Origin: Microbacterium sp. zg-B96
Lineage (GTDB): Bacteria > Actinomycetota > Actinomycetes > Actinomycetales > Microbacteriaceae
NCBI RefSeq assembly: GCF_030246865.1
Contig: NZ_CP126738.1
Location: 2,604,001 to 2,668,000 of the forward strand
Length of the DNA stretch: 64,000 nt
Direction: 5' to 3'
The translations under genes and the position numbers were made by a program. Below, one piece after another: positions 1 through 8,236 of the stretch. The notes below the pieces were generated by a model that searched no databases, was not told the DNA's origin, and saw nothing but the letters and a program-made list of their open reading frames with translations. How positions within the stretch are numbered: the stretch's first letter is position 1; the number at the start of each line of letters is the position of its first letter.

Positions 1-273
1 CTCACGGTCGAGCACCCGGGCGGTGCCCTCGGGTGTCTGGTCGCGCGGCGAGACTCCGGTGCCCCCGGTGGTGACGATCAGGTGTGCCCCGGCGGCGAGC
101 GCGTCGCGCAGGGCACGCTCGACGCTGTCGCTGCCGTCGGCCACGACCACGGCGTCGTCGCAGGTGAACCCCCCCTCGCGCAGGGCGGCGACGGCGACGG
201 GGCCGCTGCTGTCGGGGCGCAGACCGGCGGCGGACCGGTCGGAGACGGTCACGACGACGGCGGTGTGCGGCAT
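1..273 (-). CDS. MogA/MoaB-type molybdenum cofactor biosynthesis protein, 3' part cut off by the window edge
   Basis: Only the first 91 codons are inside the window. The start is the ATG at 271-273, reading leftwards. The translation begins MPHTAVVVTVSDRSAAG and contains TTGGTGVSPRDQTPE, the molybdopterin-binding signature of the MogA/MoaB/MoeA fold. In this family the protein adenylylates molybdopterin before molybdate insertion. A -10-like TAGGCT (280-285, minus strand) sits exactly 6 nt before the ATG and no Shine-Dalgarno is visible, so the mRNA is probably leaderless. It lies on the same strand as, and just downstream of, a molybdopterin oxidoreductase gene (2091-4400), which needs this cofactor. 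Whether it is MogA-like or MoaB-like cannot be told from the fragment. Confidence 0.85.
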   Translation of the reverse strand, partial: MPHTAVVVTVSDRSAAGLRPDSSGPVAVAALREGGFTCDDAVVVADGSDSVERALRDALAAGAHLIVTTGGTGVSPRDQTPEGTARVLDRE

Positions 274-300
274 CCCCACAGCCTACGAGCCCCGGCGCCG

Positions 301-371
301 TCGGAATTCAGGCTGCGCGGCCGATTCCGCCCCGAAAACCGGCCCCGACGTCACCTCAGCCTGAATTCCGA
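301..371. repeat. Palindromic intergenic element A
   Basis: The ends form a perfect 15-bp inverted repeat (301-315 TCGGAATTCAGGCTG and 357-371 CAGCCTGAATTCCGA) around a GC-rich core. The 30 bases at 317-346 recur exactly at 410-439 in element B. It lies between the stop of the SDR gene and the mog-type gene, both read leftwards. It could be a REP-like element or a processing/termination hairpin. Confidence 0.7.
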
Positions 372-392
372 CAGCCCGCGCCCGCCCGCGGC

Positions 393-465
393 GGCAGAAT
401 TCAGCCTCAGCGGCCGATTCCGCCCCGAAAACCGGCCCCCGCGCCGCCTCAGGCTGACTTCCGCC
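393..465. repeat. Palindromic intergenic element B (second copy)
   Basis: This copy shares the 30-base core (410-439) with element A at a 93-bp offset. It has an imperfect version of the outer arms (CAGAATTCAGCCT near 395-407 and AGGCTGACTTCCG at 451-463). Its right arm overlaps the last codons and the TGA (449-451) of the SDR gene, so the element supplies part of that coding end. Confidence 0.6.
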
Positions 466-2014
466 GCCCCGCCGCCGGCGCCCCGGCCGCCTCGGCCTCG
501 GCCGTGGCGATGATGCGGTTGGCCATCCCGCGGAACACGAACCCGTGGAACGGCAGCACCGCGAGCCAGTACAGCCGGCCGGCCAGGCCACGCGGGAAGA
601 ACACCGCGCGCTGGTCGTACCGCGACCCGCCGTCGGCCGCGGTGGCCCGCAGTTCCAGCCACGCCTGGCCGGGCACCTTCATCTCGGCGCGCAGGCGCAG
701 TACCTGCCCCTCCTCGACCGTCTCCACCCGCCAGAAGTCGATCACGTCGCCCACGGACACCCGGGAGCGGCTGCGCCGGCCGCGGGCGAGCCCCACGCCG
801 CCGGCGACCTTGTCCATCCAGCCGCGCACCGCCCAGAGCACCGGCGTGGAGTACCAGCCGTTCTCACCGCCGATCCCGGCGATCACCGCCCACAGCCGCT
901 CCGGGGCGGCCGAGGTCAGCGCGGTGCGCTCGTCGACGTAGACGGTGCGCCCCGCCCACTCCGGGTCGGAAGGCAACGGGTCCGACGGCGCCCCGAGCAC
1001 CTCGGCGTCCTGCCAGCTGGTCTCCACGTCGTCGGCCGCCACTCGCCCCAGCGCGAGGGCCACCGCCCGCCGGTACGGCATGAGGCCACCCTCGGGCAGC
1101 GGGATGAGGTCGTCGATGGCATGGTCATCCATGACGCACTCGTTCTGCAGCGATGCCACCAGCGGGCGGGCGATCGCCCGCGGAATCGGCGTGACGAGGT
1201 TCACCCAGTGCGACGCGAGCCCCGGCGTGAACACCGGCAGCGACGCGATCGCCCGCTGCGGCAGCCCCGCCTCGACGGCGTAGCCGTTCATCATCTGCCC
1301 ATACCGCAGCACGTCAGGCCCGCCGATGTCGACGGCCAGGTTCACGTCGGCATCCACGCGTGCCGCCGACAGCAGGTAATACAGCACGTCGCGCACGCTG
1401 ATCGGCTGGATGCGGTTGCGCACCCACCGCGGCGCCGGCATATACGGCAGCACCTCGGTGAGGTGGCGCACCATCTCGAACGACGCCGAGCCCGACCCGA
1501 TCACCACTCCGGCCTGCAGCACCAGCGTCGGCACGGCCGACCGCAGGAACACCTCCCCCACCGCCACCCGCGAACGCAGGTGCGGCGACAGGTCCCCGCC
1601 GGCGGGATGCAGCCCGCCGAGGTACACGAGGCGACGGACGGATGCCGCGGCGGCGGCATCCGCGACCGTCTCCGCCGCCCGCAGATCTGCGGTGTCGAAC
1701 CCGGGTCCGGCCGCCATCGAATGCACGAGGTAGTAGAGGACGTCGACGCCGCGGACCGCCTCGGCCATGGCTGCCGCGTCGTCGGCGGACCCGGCGACGA
1801 CCTCGACGTCGCCGCCCCAGGGGAAGGCAGCCAGCCGTGCGGGGTCGCGCGCCAGCACCCGCACCCGGTACCCGGCGCCCCGCAGCCGCGGGACCAGCCG
1901 GCCGCCGATGTACCCGGTGCCGCCCAGCACGAGAGCCAGCGGCGCCGACCCGTCGGCCCGCGGCACGGCACGCAGCGCCGGTTCCTGCCCGGTGGGAGCC
2001 GTCAATTCGCTCAT
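449..2014 (-). CDS. SDR-family NAD(P)-binding oxidoreductase with C-terminal DUF2867 domain
   Basis: 521 residues. The N-terminal half is an atypical/extended SDR (NmrA-like) Rossmann domain with the dinucleotide motif GGTGYIGG at residues 31-38 and LYYLVHSM further on. The last ~170 residues look like DUF2867, including NGWYSTPVLWAVRGWMDK and GGVGLARGRR. This two-domain arrangement is common in actinobacteria, and the substrate is unknown. The ATG at 2014 is preceded by a -10-like TAGCGT (2021-2026) with a 6-nt gap and no Shine-Dalgarno, so it is probably leaderless. The gene stands alone between the FdhF-type oxidoreductase and the mog-type gene. Its 3' end runs into palindromic element B. 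An epimerase or NAD(P)-sensor role cannot be excluded. Confidence 0.85.
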   Translation of the reverse strand: MSELTAPTGQEPALRAVPRADGSAPLALVLGGTGYIGGRLVPRLRGAGYRVRVLARDPARLAAFPWGGDVEVVAGSADDAAAMAEAVRGVDVLYYLVHSMAAGPGFDTADLRAAETVADAAAAASVRRLVYLGGLHPAGGDLSPHLRSRVAVGEVFLRSAVPTLVLQAGVVIGSGSASFEMVRHLTEVLPYMPAPRWVRNRIQPISVRDVLYYLLSAARVDADVNLAVDIGGPDVLRYGQMMNGYAVEAGLPQRAIASLPVFTPGLASHWVNLVTPIPRAIARPLVASLQNECVMDDHAIDDLIPLPEGGLMPYRRAVALALGRVAADDVETSWQDAEVLGAPSDPLPSDPEWAGRTVYVDERTALTSAAPERLWAVIAGIGGENGWYSTPVLWAVRGWMDKVAGGVGLARGRRSRSRVSVGDVIDFWRVETVEEGQVLRLRAEMKVPGQAWLELRATAADGGSRYDQRAVFFPRGLAGRLYWLAVLPFHGFVFRGMANRIIATAEAEAAGAPAAGRRKSA

Positions 2015-2090
2015 GCCGCGACGCTACGTCGTGGCATCCGTCCGCGCCTGGTCTTGCGCCGGATGCCTCGGCGTGCACGCCGGACCGGCA

Positions 2091-4400
2091 TCAGGCTGGG
2101 CGGCGCTCCAGCCGCACGATGACGGCCTTCGACGTCGGCGTGCCCGAGACGTCGGCCACCGAATCCAGCGGCACCAGCACGTTGGTCTCGGGATAGTACG
2201 CCGCGACGTTGCCGCGGGGAGTCTCGTAGCCGACCAGGCGGAACGCCTCGGCGCGGCGCTCCTCGACGCCGGCAGGCCCCGACCACTCCGAGACCAGGTC
2301 GACGACGTCGCCGTCGGCAAAGCCCAGCCCGGTGATGTCCTGCGGGTGGATCAACACGACCCGGCGCCCGCCGTGGATGCCGCGGTAGCGGTCGTCCTTG
2401 CCGTAAATGGTGGTGTTGTACTGATCGTGCGAGCGGAGGGTCTGCAGCAGCAGGCGCCCCTCAGGGATGTGCGGGTACTCCAGCGGGTTCGCGGTGAACC
2501 GCGCCTTGCCGTCGACCGTGGCGAACCGACGCGCGTCGCGTGGACCGTTGGGGAGGAAGAAGGTGCGGCCCTTCTCGATGCGCTGCTCGTAGTCGTCGAA
2601 CCCGGGGATGGTGCGCTGGATGTGTGCGCGGATGAGCGCGTAGTCCTTCTCCAGCGCCGCCCAGTCCGCCCGCGGGGCGTTGACGGCACCGTCGAAGACC
2701 AGGGCGCACAGTCGCGCGACGATCGCGACTTCGCTGAGCAGATCGTCGGCGGGCGGGGTGAGCCGGCCGCGCGAGGCGTGTACGGCTCCCATCGAGTCCT
2801 CCACGGTCACCCGCTGCTCCGCGCCGCCGCGGCGATCGCGGTCGGTGCGGCCGAGCGTAGGAAGGATGATGGCGCGGCGCCCGGTGACCACGTGCGACCG
2901 GTTGAGCTTGGTCGACACCTGCACCGTGAGATCGAGGTTCGCCATGCCCTGCTCGACCACGGCGGTGTCGGGGGTGGCGCTGACGAAGTTGCCGCCCATC
3001 CCGAAGAAGAACCTCGCCCGCCCATCGCGCATCGCCCGGATGGCCTCGACGGTGTCGAACCCGTGCTCGCGCGGCGCCCGGAACCCGAACTCGCCGTCGA
3101 GCGCCGCGAGGAACCCCTCGGACGGCTTCTCGTAGATGCCCACCGTGCGGTCGCCCTGCACGTTGGAGTGTCCCCGCACCGGGCACACTCCGGCGCCGGG
3201 CCGGCCGATGTTGCCCTGCAGCAGCAGCACGTTCACGACATCACGCAGCGTCGGCACCGAGTGCTTGTGCTGGGTGAGCCCCATCGCCCAGCACACGATC
3301 GTGGACTTCGAGGTGCGCACCGCTTCGCCGACGGTGCGCAGCGTCTGCTCGGTCAGGCCGGTGGCCTCCTCGAGGTCGGGCCACCGGGCGTCGGCCAGCT
3401 CACGCCGGTAGGCGTCCAGTCCGCTGGTGTGGGCGGCGATGAAGTCGTGGTCCAACACCCCGCCGTCGCGGTCCTCCGCCTCCAGCAGGTGTTTGCCTAT
3501 CGCCTGGAACAGCGCCTGGTCGCCGCCGAGGCGGATCTGCAGGAACAGGTCGGCCAGCGTCGTGCCGCCGAACGCGATACCGCGCGGGGTCTGCGGATTC
3601 TCGAAGCGCACCAGCCCCGCTTCCCGCAGCGGGTTGACGGCGATGATGGTGGCGCCGCGCTGCTTGGCCTTCTCCAGGGCGCTCAGCATGCGGGGGTGGT
3701 TGGTGCCGGGGTTCTGGCCGGCCACGATCAGCAGGTCGGCGTCGTGGATGTCCTCGATCGAGACGGTGCCCTTGCCGATGCCGATCGTCTCGTTCAGGGC
3801 CGACCCCGACGACTCGTGGCACATGTTCGAGCAGTCGGGAAGGTTGTTGGTCCCGAATCCCCGCACCAGCAGCTGGTAGAGGTACGCCGCCTCGTTGGAC
3901 GTGCGACCCGAGGTGTAGAAGACCGCCTCGTCGGGGTCGCCCAGGTCACGCAGCGCCGCGGCGATGATCTCGAGCGCCTCGTCCCAGCCGATCGGCCGGT
4001 AATGGGTCGCGCCCTCGTCCAGCAGCATCGGGTGCGTGAGCCGGCCCTGCTGACCGAGCCACCAGTCGTCGTGGCCGCGCAGTTCGGCCAGCGAATGCTC
4101 GGCGAAGAACTCCGGGCCGACGCGGCGCAGCGTCGCCTCCTCGGCGACGGCCTTCGCGCCGTTCTCGCAGAACTCCGCGGCGTGCCGTTTGTTCTCCTCG
4201 GGCCAAGCGCAGCCAGGGCAGTCGAAGCCGTCCTTCTGGTTGATGCGCACCAGGGTCTGCACCGACCGGGCGATGCCCATCTGGTCGTTGGCGACGCGCA
4301 GGGAGTTGAGGACCGCGGGAATCCCGACCGCCACCGTCTTGGGCGCGGTGATGCGGATCTGCGACTCGTCGATGTCGTCGGCGGGGGGCTTCGATGCCAT
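2091..4400 (-). CDS. FdhF/YdeP-family molybdopterin oxidoreductase
   Basis: 769 residues, the usual length of the YdeP/CbbB-like branch of formate-dehydrogenase-type enzymes. The N-terminus has FDCPGCAWPEE (Cys 61 and 64) and a Cys at 78, probably cluster ligands. Molybdopterin-binding stretches follow: FYTSGRTSNEAAYLYQ, NPGTNHPRML, CWAMGLTQHKHSVPT and GRPGAGVCPVRGHSNVQGD. The C-terminal molydopterin-dinucleotide-binding barrel contains LRSHDQYNTTIYG and RVVLIHPQD. Members oxidise or reduce small substrates with an unidentified redox partner; in E. coli YdeP is tied to acid resistance. The ATG at 4400 follows a -10-like TAGCAT (4407-4412) by 6 nt, so translation is probably leaderless. A cofactor gene lies downstream at 1-273. 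No formate-dehydrogenase accessory subunits are adjacent, so true formate dehydrogenase activity is doubtful. Confidence 0.88.
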   Translation of the reverse strand: MASKPPADDIDESQIRITAPKTVAVGIPAVLNSLRVANDQMGIARSVQTLVRINQKDGFDCPGCAWPEENKRHAAEFCENGAKAVAEEATLRRVGPEFFAEHSLAELRGHDDWWLGQQGRLTHPMLLDEGATHYRPIGWDEALEIIAAALRDLGDPDEAVFYTSGRTSNEAAYLYQLLVRGFGTNNLPDCSNMCHESSGSALNETIGIGKGTVSIEDIHDADLLIVAGQNPGTNHPRMLSALEKAKQRGATIIAVNPLREAGLVRFENPQTPRGIAFGGTTLADLFLQIRLGGDQALFQAIGKHLLEAEDRDGGVLDHDFIAAHTSGLDAYRRELADARWPDLEEATGLTEQTLRTVGEAVRTSKSTIVCWAMGLTQHKHSVPTLRDVVNVLLLQGNIGRPGAGVCPVRGHSNVQGDRTVGIYEKPSEGFLAALDGEFGFRAPREHGFDTVEAIRAMRDGRARFFFGMGGNFVSATPDTAVVEQGMANLDLTVQVSTKLNRSHVVTGRRAIILPTLGRTDRDRRGGAEQRVTVEDSMGAVHASRGRLTPPADDLLSEVAIVARLCALVFDGAVNAPRADWAALEKDYALIRAHIQRTIPGFDDYEQRIEKGRTFFLPNGPRDARRFATVDGKARFTANPLEYPHIPEGRLLLQTLRSHDQYNTTIYGKDDRYRGIHGGRRVVLIHPQDITGLGFADGDVVDLVSEWSGPAGVEERRAEAFRLVGYETPRGNVAAYYPETNVLVPLDSVADVSGTPTSKAVIVRLERRPA

Positions 4401-4544
4401 GCTCCGATGCTAGGCCGCATCCCGGCCGCCCGGCCAGGACCCCCGGGTTCTGCACAGCCTGCACGGATCGCCGATGCTACGCGATGCGCGCGACAACGCA
4501 TTCGGCGCCGAGTCGCCAGGCGGCGGCCGGTGCCGAACACCGGA

Positions 4545-5201
4545 TCACGCCGGCAGTGACGCGACCCTGCGGCTCACCCGGTTCTGCTCCGCCCGCAGCT
4601 GCACCGCGAACGCCGCCGCCACCACGAGGGCGGCTCCGGCTCCCACGAACGCCCCGCCCAGGGTGTCGCTCAGCCAGTGCGCATGCAGATACGTGCGGCT
4701 GAACGCCATCAGCGCCACCCACACCGCCCCGGCCACGGCCACCCACACGCGCGGGAACAGAACCACCGCGACCACCGCGATCGTCGCGGCGTTGGCGGTG
4801 TGTCCGGACGGGAACGATCCGTAGTCGCTGATCACGATGATCTCTTCGGGGCGGGCGCGGCCGAACAGATGCTTGAGCACCTGCACCCCGGCGGCGCTGA
4901 ACACCGACGCGGCGATGAAGAACAGCGCCCCGATGTAGCGGCGCAGCAGCACCAGCACCAGGGCGCCGCCGATCGGTACGACGAACACCCCGACCACTCC
5001 CCCGCCGAGCCAGTTCATCGCGTAGGAGAACAGCGTCACCGGCTCCACCGTCCACTGCAGCAGGGTGAGGTTCCACCAGTCGTCGACGATGAACGGCGTG
5101 GTCCCCCGCAGCAGAATCCAGCCACCGAGCCCGCACGCGAACGCGATGAGCACGAGGCCGGGTACGAGCAGTCCTGCCACGGGGCGACGAAGGGGATCCA
5201 T
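4545..5201 (-). CDS. PAP2-superfamily membrane phosphatase
   Basis: 218 residues with several hydrophobic segments. All three PAP2 phosphatase signatures are present in order: KHLFGRARP (KX6RP), PSGHTANA (PSGH) and SRTYLHAHWLSD (SRX5HX3D). The enzyme is therefore likely active on a lipid-linked phosphate such as undecaprenyl or phosphatidyl phosphate at the membrane face. I start it at the ATG 5201 (MDPLRRPVAG) because an -10-like CACAAT (5208-5213) lies 6 nt upstream and the first hydrophobic segment follows at once. A longer reading frame upstream to 5285 would overlap the neighbouring exporter gene and looks non-coding. Substrate cannot be inferred. Confidence 0.85.
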   Translation of the reverse strand: MDPLRRPVAGLLVPGLVLIAFACGLGGWILLRGTTPFIVDDWWNLTLLQWTVEPVTLFSYAMNWLGGGVVGVFVVPIGGALVLVLLRRYIGALFFIAASVFSAAGVQVLKHLFGRARPEEIIVISDYGSFPSGHTANAATIAVVAVVLFPRVWVAVAGAVWVALMAFSRTYLHAHWLSDTLGGAFVGAGAALVVAAAFAVQLRAEQNRVSRRVASLPA

Positions 5202-5265
5202 GAGCCCATTGTGCGTGCTCAGTCCGTCACCCGGCATGGGCCTTGCGCGCGATGCGCTGCCGACG

Positions 5266-6609
5266 CTACGGAGCCAGCCGCGCAACCGTCTTCGGCCGCA
5301 CCACGAGCCACAGCGACAGCGTCGCGATCACCGCACAGCCGACCATCACCGTGGCCATCGTGGTCGGGGTGATCCCGGCGTCGCCGGCGACCCAGCCCAC
5401 CACCGGCGAAACCATGCCGGCGACGCCGAAGTTCACCGCGCCGATGAGGGACTGCGCCGTACCCGCCGCCTTGCCATGGCGGTCCAGCGCCAGCACCTGC
5501 ACACACGGGAAGGTGAACCCACACGCGGTCATGAAGACGAACAGCGGGATCATCACGCCCCACAGCCCCGCGCCCAGCGCGTCGCAGAGGATGATGGCGG
5601 ATGCTGCAATCACGAGAGTCCCGGTGGAGAACGCCATCACCCACTGCGGCCCGAACCGGGTCGCCAGCCGCGAGGCGCTCTGCACGCCGATGACGACGCC
5701 GACGGAGTTGATCGCGAAGAGCAGTCCGTACTGCTGCGCGTCGAAGCCGTAGGTCTGCTGGAACAGGAACGACGACGCCGACAGGTACGAGAACAGGCCG
5801 CTGAAGGTCATGCCGCCGATGATGAGCACGCCGATGAAGACCCGGTCGCTCAGCACGCTGCGGTAACGCTGCAGCACCGTGGTCGAGCCCCTCTCGCGCC
5901 GGCGGGCAGGCGGGAGCGTCTCGGGCAGGAACAGCAGGGCGCACACGAGCATGACCGCGCCGTAGACGGCGAGGACGATGAAGATGCCGCGCCACGGCAT
6001 GACGGCCAGCAACCCGGAACCCACGAGCGGGGCCACGACGGGAGCCACGCCTGATACCAGCGCGAGGCGGCTGAGCATGACGACCAGCCGGCGTCCGCCG
6101 AACAGGTCGCGCACGATCGCAGCGGCCACGACGCCACCCGCGGCAGCACCGGCACCCATCAGCACGCGCGTCACCGAGAGCAGTTCCAGCGTGGGGGCAA
6201 ACGCGGCGGCGGTGCTGGCCAGCACGTGCAGTGCGGTCACCACGATGAGCGGGATGCGGCGGCCGACCTTGTCGCTGAGCGGCCCCACCACCAGCTGACC
6301 CAGCGCGAAGCCGATCATCGTGCCGGTGAGGGTGAGCTGGATCGCGGCCGCGCTGGTCTGGAAGTCGGCCTCCAGCACCGGGAATGCCGGGAGGTAGAGG
6401 TCGATCGTGAAGGGCCCCAGGGCCGTCAGCGCGCCGAGCAGGATGATGTAGAGCACGCGGCGGCGGGTCGACAGCGAGTCGCCCGGATGCACCACGACCG
6501 GTGCGGTGATCGGGTTGGCACCGAGCGTGCTGATAGCCCCCGTTGAGGGGCGCGCGGCGTGCGGACCGCGGGATGCAGAGACGGTGGGAACGGGGGCGGT
6601 ATCGAGCAC
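5266..6609 (-). CDS. Bcr/CflA-type MFS multidrug efflux transporter
   Basis: 447 residues with about 12 predicted membrane segments starting near residue 52. Drug:H+ antiporter (DHA1) features include GPFTIDLYLPAFP in the first helix, typical of Bcr/CflA proteins, and motif A GPLSDKVGRR. The start at 6609 is a GTG with only a weak upstream GGA, and ~50 residues precede the first helix, so a GTG further inside is possible. A minus-strand -10-like TAGACT (6669-6664) would give a ~48-nt leader. It is transcribed divergently from the DUF3105 gene. The substrate is unknown. Confidence 0.85.
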   Translation of the reverse strand: MLDTAPVPTVSASRGPHAARPSTGAISTLGANPITAPVVVHPGDSLSTRRRVLYIILLGALTALGPFTIDLYLPAFPVLEADFQTSAAAIQLTLTGTMIGFALGQLVVGPLSDKVGRRIPLIVVTALHVLASTAAAFAPTLELLSVTRVLMGAGAAAGGVVAAAIVRDLFGGRRLVVMLSRLALVSGVAPVVAPLVGSGLLAVMPWRGIFIVLAVYGAVMLVCALLFLPETLPPARRRERGSTTVLQRYRSVLSDRVFIGVLIIGGMTFSGLFSYLSASSFLFQQTYGFDAQQYGLLFAINSVGVVIGVQSASRLATRFGPQWVMAFSTGTLVIAASAIILCDALGAGLWGVMIPLFVFMTACGFTFPCVQVLALDRHGKAAGTAQSLIGAVNFGVAGMVSPVVGWVAGDAGITPTTMATVMVGCAVIATLSLWLVVRPKTVARLAP

Positions 6610-6754
6610 AGTATCCAGAGCTGTCGCGTTCGGGCGACGTCGAAACGATTCGAGAACCGATCGAGTCTAGCGTCTTCCCAGCCACAGGCCCATGCGCACG
6701 AATAGGCTGAACCCACCCACGCGCTTGCGCACCCGCTATCGAGCCGAGATCACA

Positions 6755-7474
6755 ATGACCCCGACGCCCCCGAGCCCCTCCGCCAAGCGCGTGAGCGGCA
6801 ACCCCGCCACCCAGGCGGGCATCACCCTCACCGTCAAGCAGCAGCGTGAGCAGCAGAAGCAGGAGAAGCTCGCCGAGTATCAGCGGCAGCTCGCCAAGCG
6901 CCGCCGCAGCAAGCTGGTCTGGTGGACCGTCGGCGTGGCCGCCACCCTTGCGATCATCGCGCTCATCGCGGCATCCATCATGCTCACGCCGAAGCCGGTC
7001 ACCTTCGACCGCGGCGACGGTGATGGGTCGTCCATCTCGGGTCTCGAGACGTTCGAGAACACCGCCAACCACGTCGAAGGCGACGTGGCGTACCCGCAGA
7101 GCCCGCCCGCCGGCGGCGACCACCACGCCGGCTGGCTCAACTGCGCCGTGTACTCCGAGCCGGTTCCCGAGGAGAACGCGGTGCACTCGATGGAGCACGG
7201 CGCGGTGTGGATCACCTACGACCCGGATGCCGTCGACAGTGCAGCCCTGGACGGCCTCAAGGCCAAGCTTCCCTCCAGCTACGTGATCCTCTCCCCCGTG
7301 ACGGGACTGGACGCCCCGGTCGTGATGAGCGGCTGGAACGCGCAGCTGAAGCTCGACTCGGCCGACGACGAGCGGGTCGAGGAGTTCCTCACCGCGTTCT
7401 GGCGCAGCCAGAGCGTGCCCGAACCGAACGCCGCGTGCACCGGCGGGCTGGACGCGCCCGGCAAGCAGTCATGA
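6755..7474 (+). CDS. DUF3105 family membrane-anchored protein
   Basis: 239 residues from the ATG at 6755. A charged, coiled N-terminus (QREQQKQEKLAEYQRQLAKRR) precedes one membrane segment (about residues 54-77). The extracytoplasmic domain has the DUF3105 signatures HAGWLNCAVYSEPVPEEN and AVHSMEHGAVWITYDP. Function is unknown. An upstream in-frame ATG at 6692 would add 21 residues, but it lies before a -10-like TAGGCT (6703-6708), so the internal ATG is preferred. The stop overlaps the ATG of the DUF305 gene (ATGA at 7471-7474). This indicates translational coupling and a joint function at the cell surface. DUF3105 and DUF305 genes are often paired in actinobacteria. Confidence 0.85.
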   Translation: MTPTPPSPSAKRVSGNPATQAGITLTVKQQREQQKQEKLAEYQRQLAKRRRSKLVWWTVGVAATLAIIALIAASIMLTPKPVTFDRGDGDGSSISGLETFENTANHVEGDVAYPQSPPAGGDHHAGWLNCAVYSEPVPEENAVHSMEHGAVWITYDPDAVDSAALDGLKAKLPSSYVILSPVTGLDAPVVMSGWNAQLKLDSADDERVEEFLTAFWRSQSVPEPNAACTGGLDAPGKQS

Positions 7475-8130
7475 CCGAGGCGCCGCGGCGCCGGTGGATC
7501 GCGATCGTCCTGATCGCGGTCGCCGTCGCCGCGGTGGCCTTCGCGATCGGCCGCTTCTCGACCTTCGCCGCATCCGGCCCGGCGCTGCCGACGACGGATT
7601 CGGCGGAGGCAGGGTTCGCCCGCGACATGCAGGTGCACCACGCGCAGGCCATCGACATGGCGATGACGATCTACCGCAAGACCGAGGACGAAGACATCCG
7701 GGCGCTGTCCTACGACATCGCCACCGGCCAGTCGGCCCAGCGAGGCGAGATGTACGACTGGCTGGTCAAGTGGGGACTTCCGCAGGCGGGCGGCCCGGCG
7801 ATGGCGTGGATGTCCGAGTCCGAGGCCGGACACGACCACGGCGTCTCGTCGGCGGAGCCGCTGACGGCCGAGCAGGAGCGGGAGGCGATGGGCATGGCAT
7901 CCGCCGATGAGCTCACCGCCCTCGCCGACGCCGAGGGCACAGCCGCCGACTGCCTGTTCCTGGAGCTGATGATCCGCCACCACGAGGGTGCGATCCCGAT
8001 GGCCGAAGCCGTGCTCGAGCTGGGCTCCGAACCGCGCACCCTCGCCGTCGCCAAGAGCATGCGCAACGGCCAGCAGTTCGAGATCGACGCGATGACCTCG
8101 ATGCACCAGCGCCTCTCCTGCCCGGCCTGA
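7471..8130 (+). CDS. DUF305 family protein
   Basis: 219 residues. An N-terminal membrane anchor (IVLIAVAVAAVAFAIG) is followed by a DUF305 domain, a ferritin-like helical fold. The two diagnostic histidine-rich segments are MQVHHAQAIDMAM and LMIRHHEGAIPMAEAVL. The paired HH-x-QA/HH-x-GA motifs suggest metal (often copper) binding outside the membrane, which is inference from the family. The gene starts on the 4-base overlap with the DUF3105 gene and ends 17 bases before the first copy of the 65-bp palindromic element, which may end the transcript. Confidence 0.87.
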   Translation: MTEAPRRRWIAIVLIAVAVAAVAFAIGRFSTFAASGPALPTTDSAEAGFARDMQVHHAQAIDMAMTIYRKTEDEDIRALSYDIATGQSAQRGEMYDWLVKWGLPQAGGPAMAWMSESEAGHDHGVSSAEPLTAEQEREAMGMASADELTALADAEGTAADCLFLELMIRHHEGAIPMAEAVLELGSEPRTLAVAKSMRNGQQFEIDAMTSMHQRLSCPA

Positions 8131-8147
8131 CCCGCCCCCAAATCCGT

Positions 8148-8212
8148 GAGACCACAGCTGGTGGCCGAGACAGTGGTTGTTTCCCACGGTCTCGGCCACC
8201 AGCTGTGGTTTC
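8148..8212. repeat. 65-bp near-palindromic element, copy 1
   Basis: Arms at 8148-8171 and 8189-8212 are 24 bp each and pair with one mismatch. The arm core is ACCACAGCTGGTGGCCGAGA. The 17-base loop contains GTGG and CCAC, which can pair again. Copies 2 and 3 lie at 16127-16191 and 25511-25575 with identical length and spacing. This copy sits between the convergent DUF305 gene and sugar permease gene. Confidence 0.9.
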
Positions 8213-8236
8213 AGCGATTCTGGCGCCGGCGCCGCG

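Noticed and set aside
1767..4559. A 930-residue open frame on the plus strand, and a similar one at 545-2122
   Set aside because: They are antisense to the SDR and FdhF-type genes, whose products are clearly recognisable. The frames are rich in Arg, His and Gly with no family likeness, as expected from GC-rich shadow frames.
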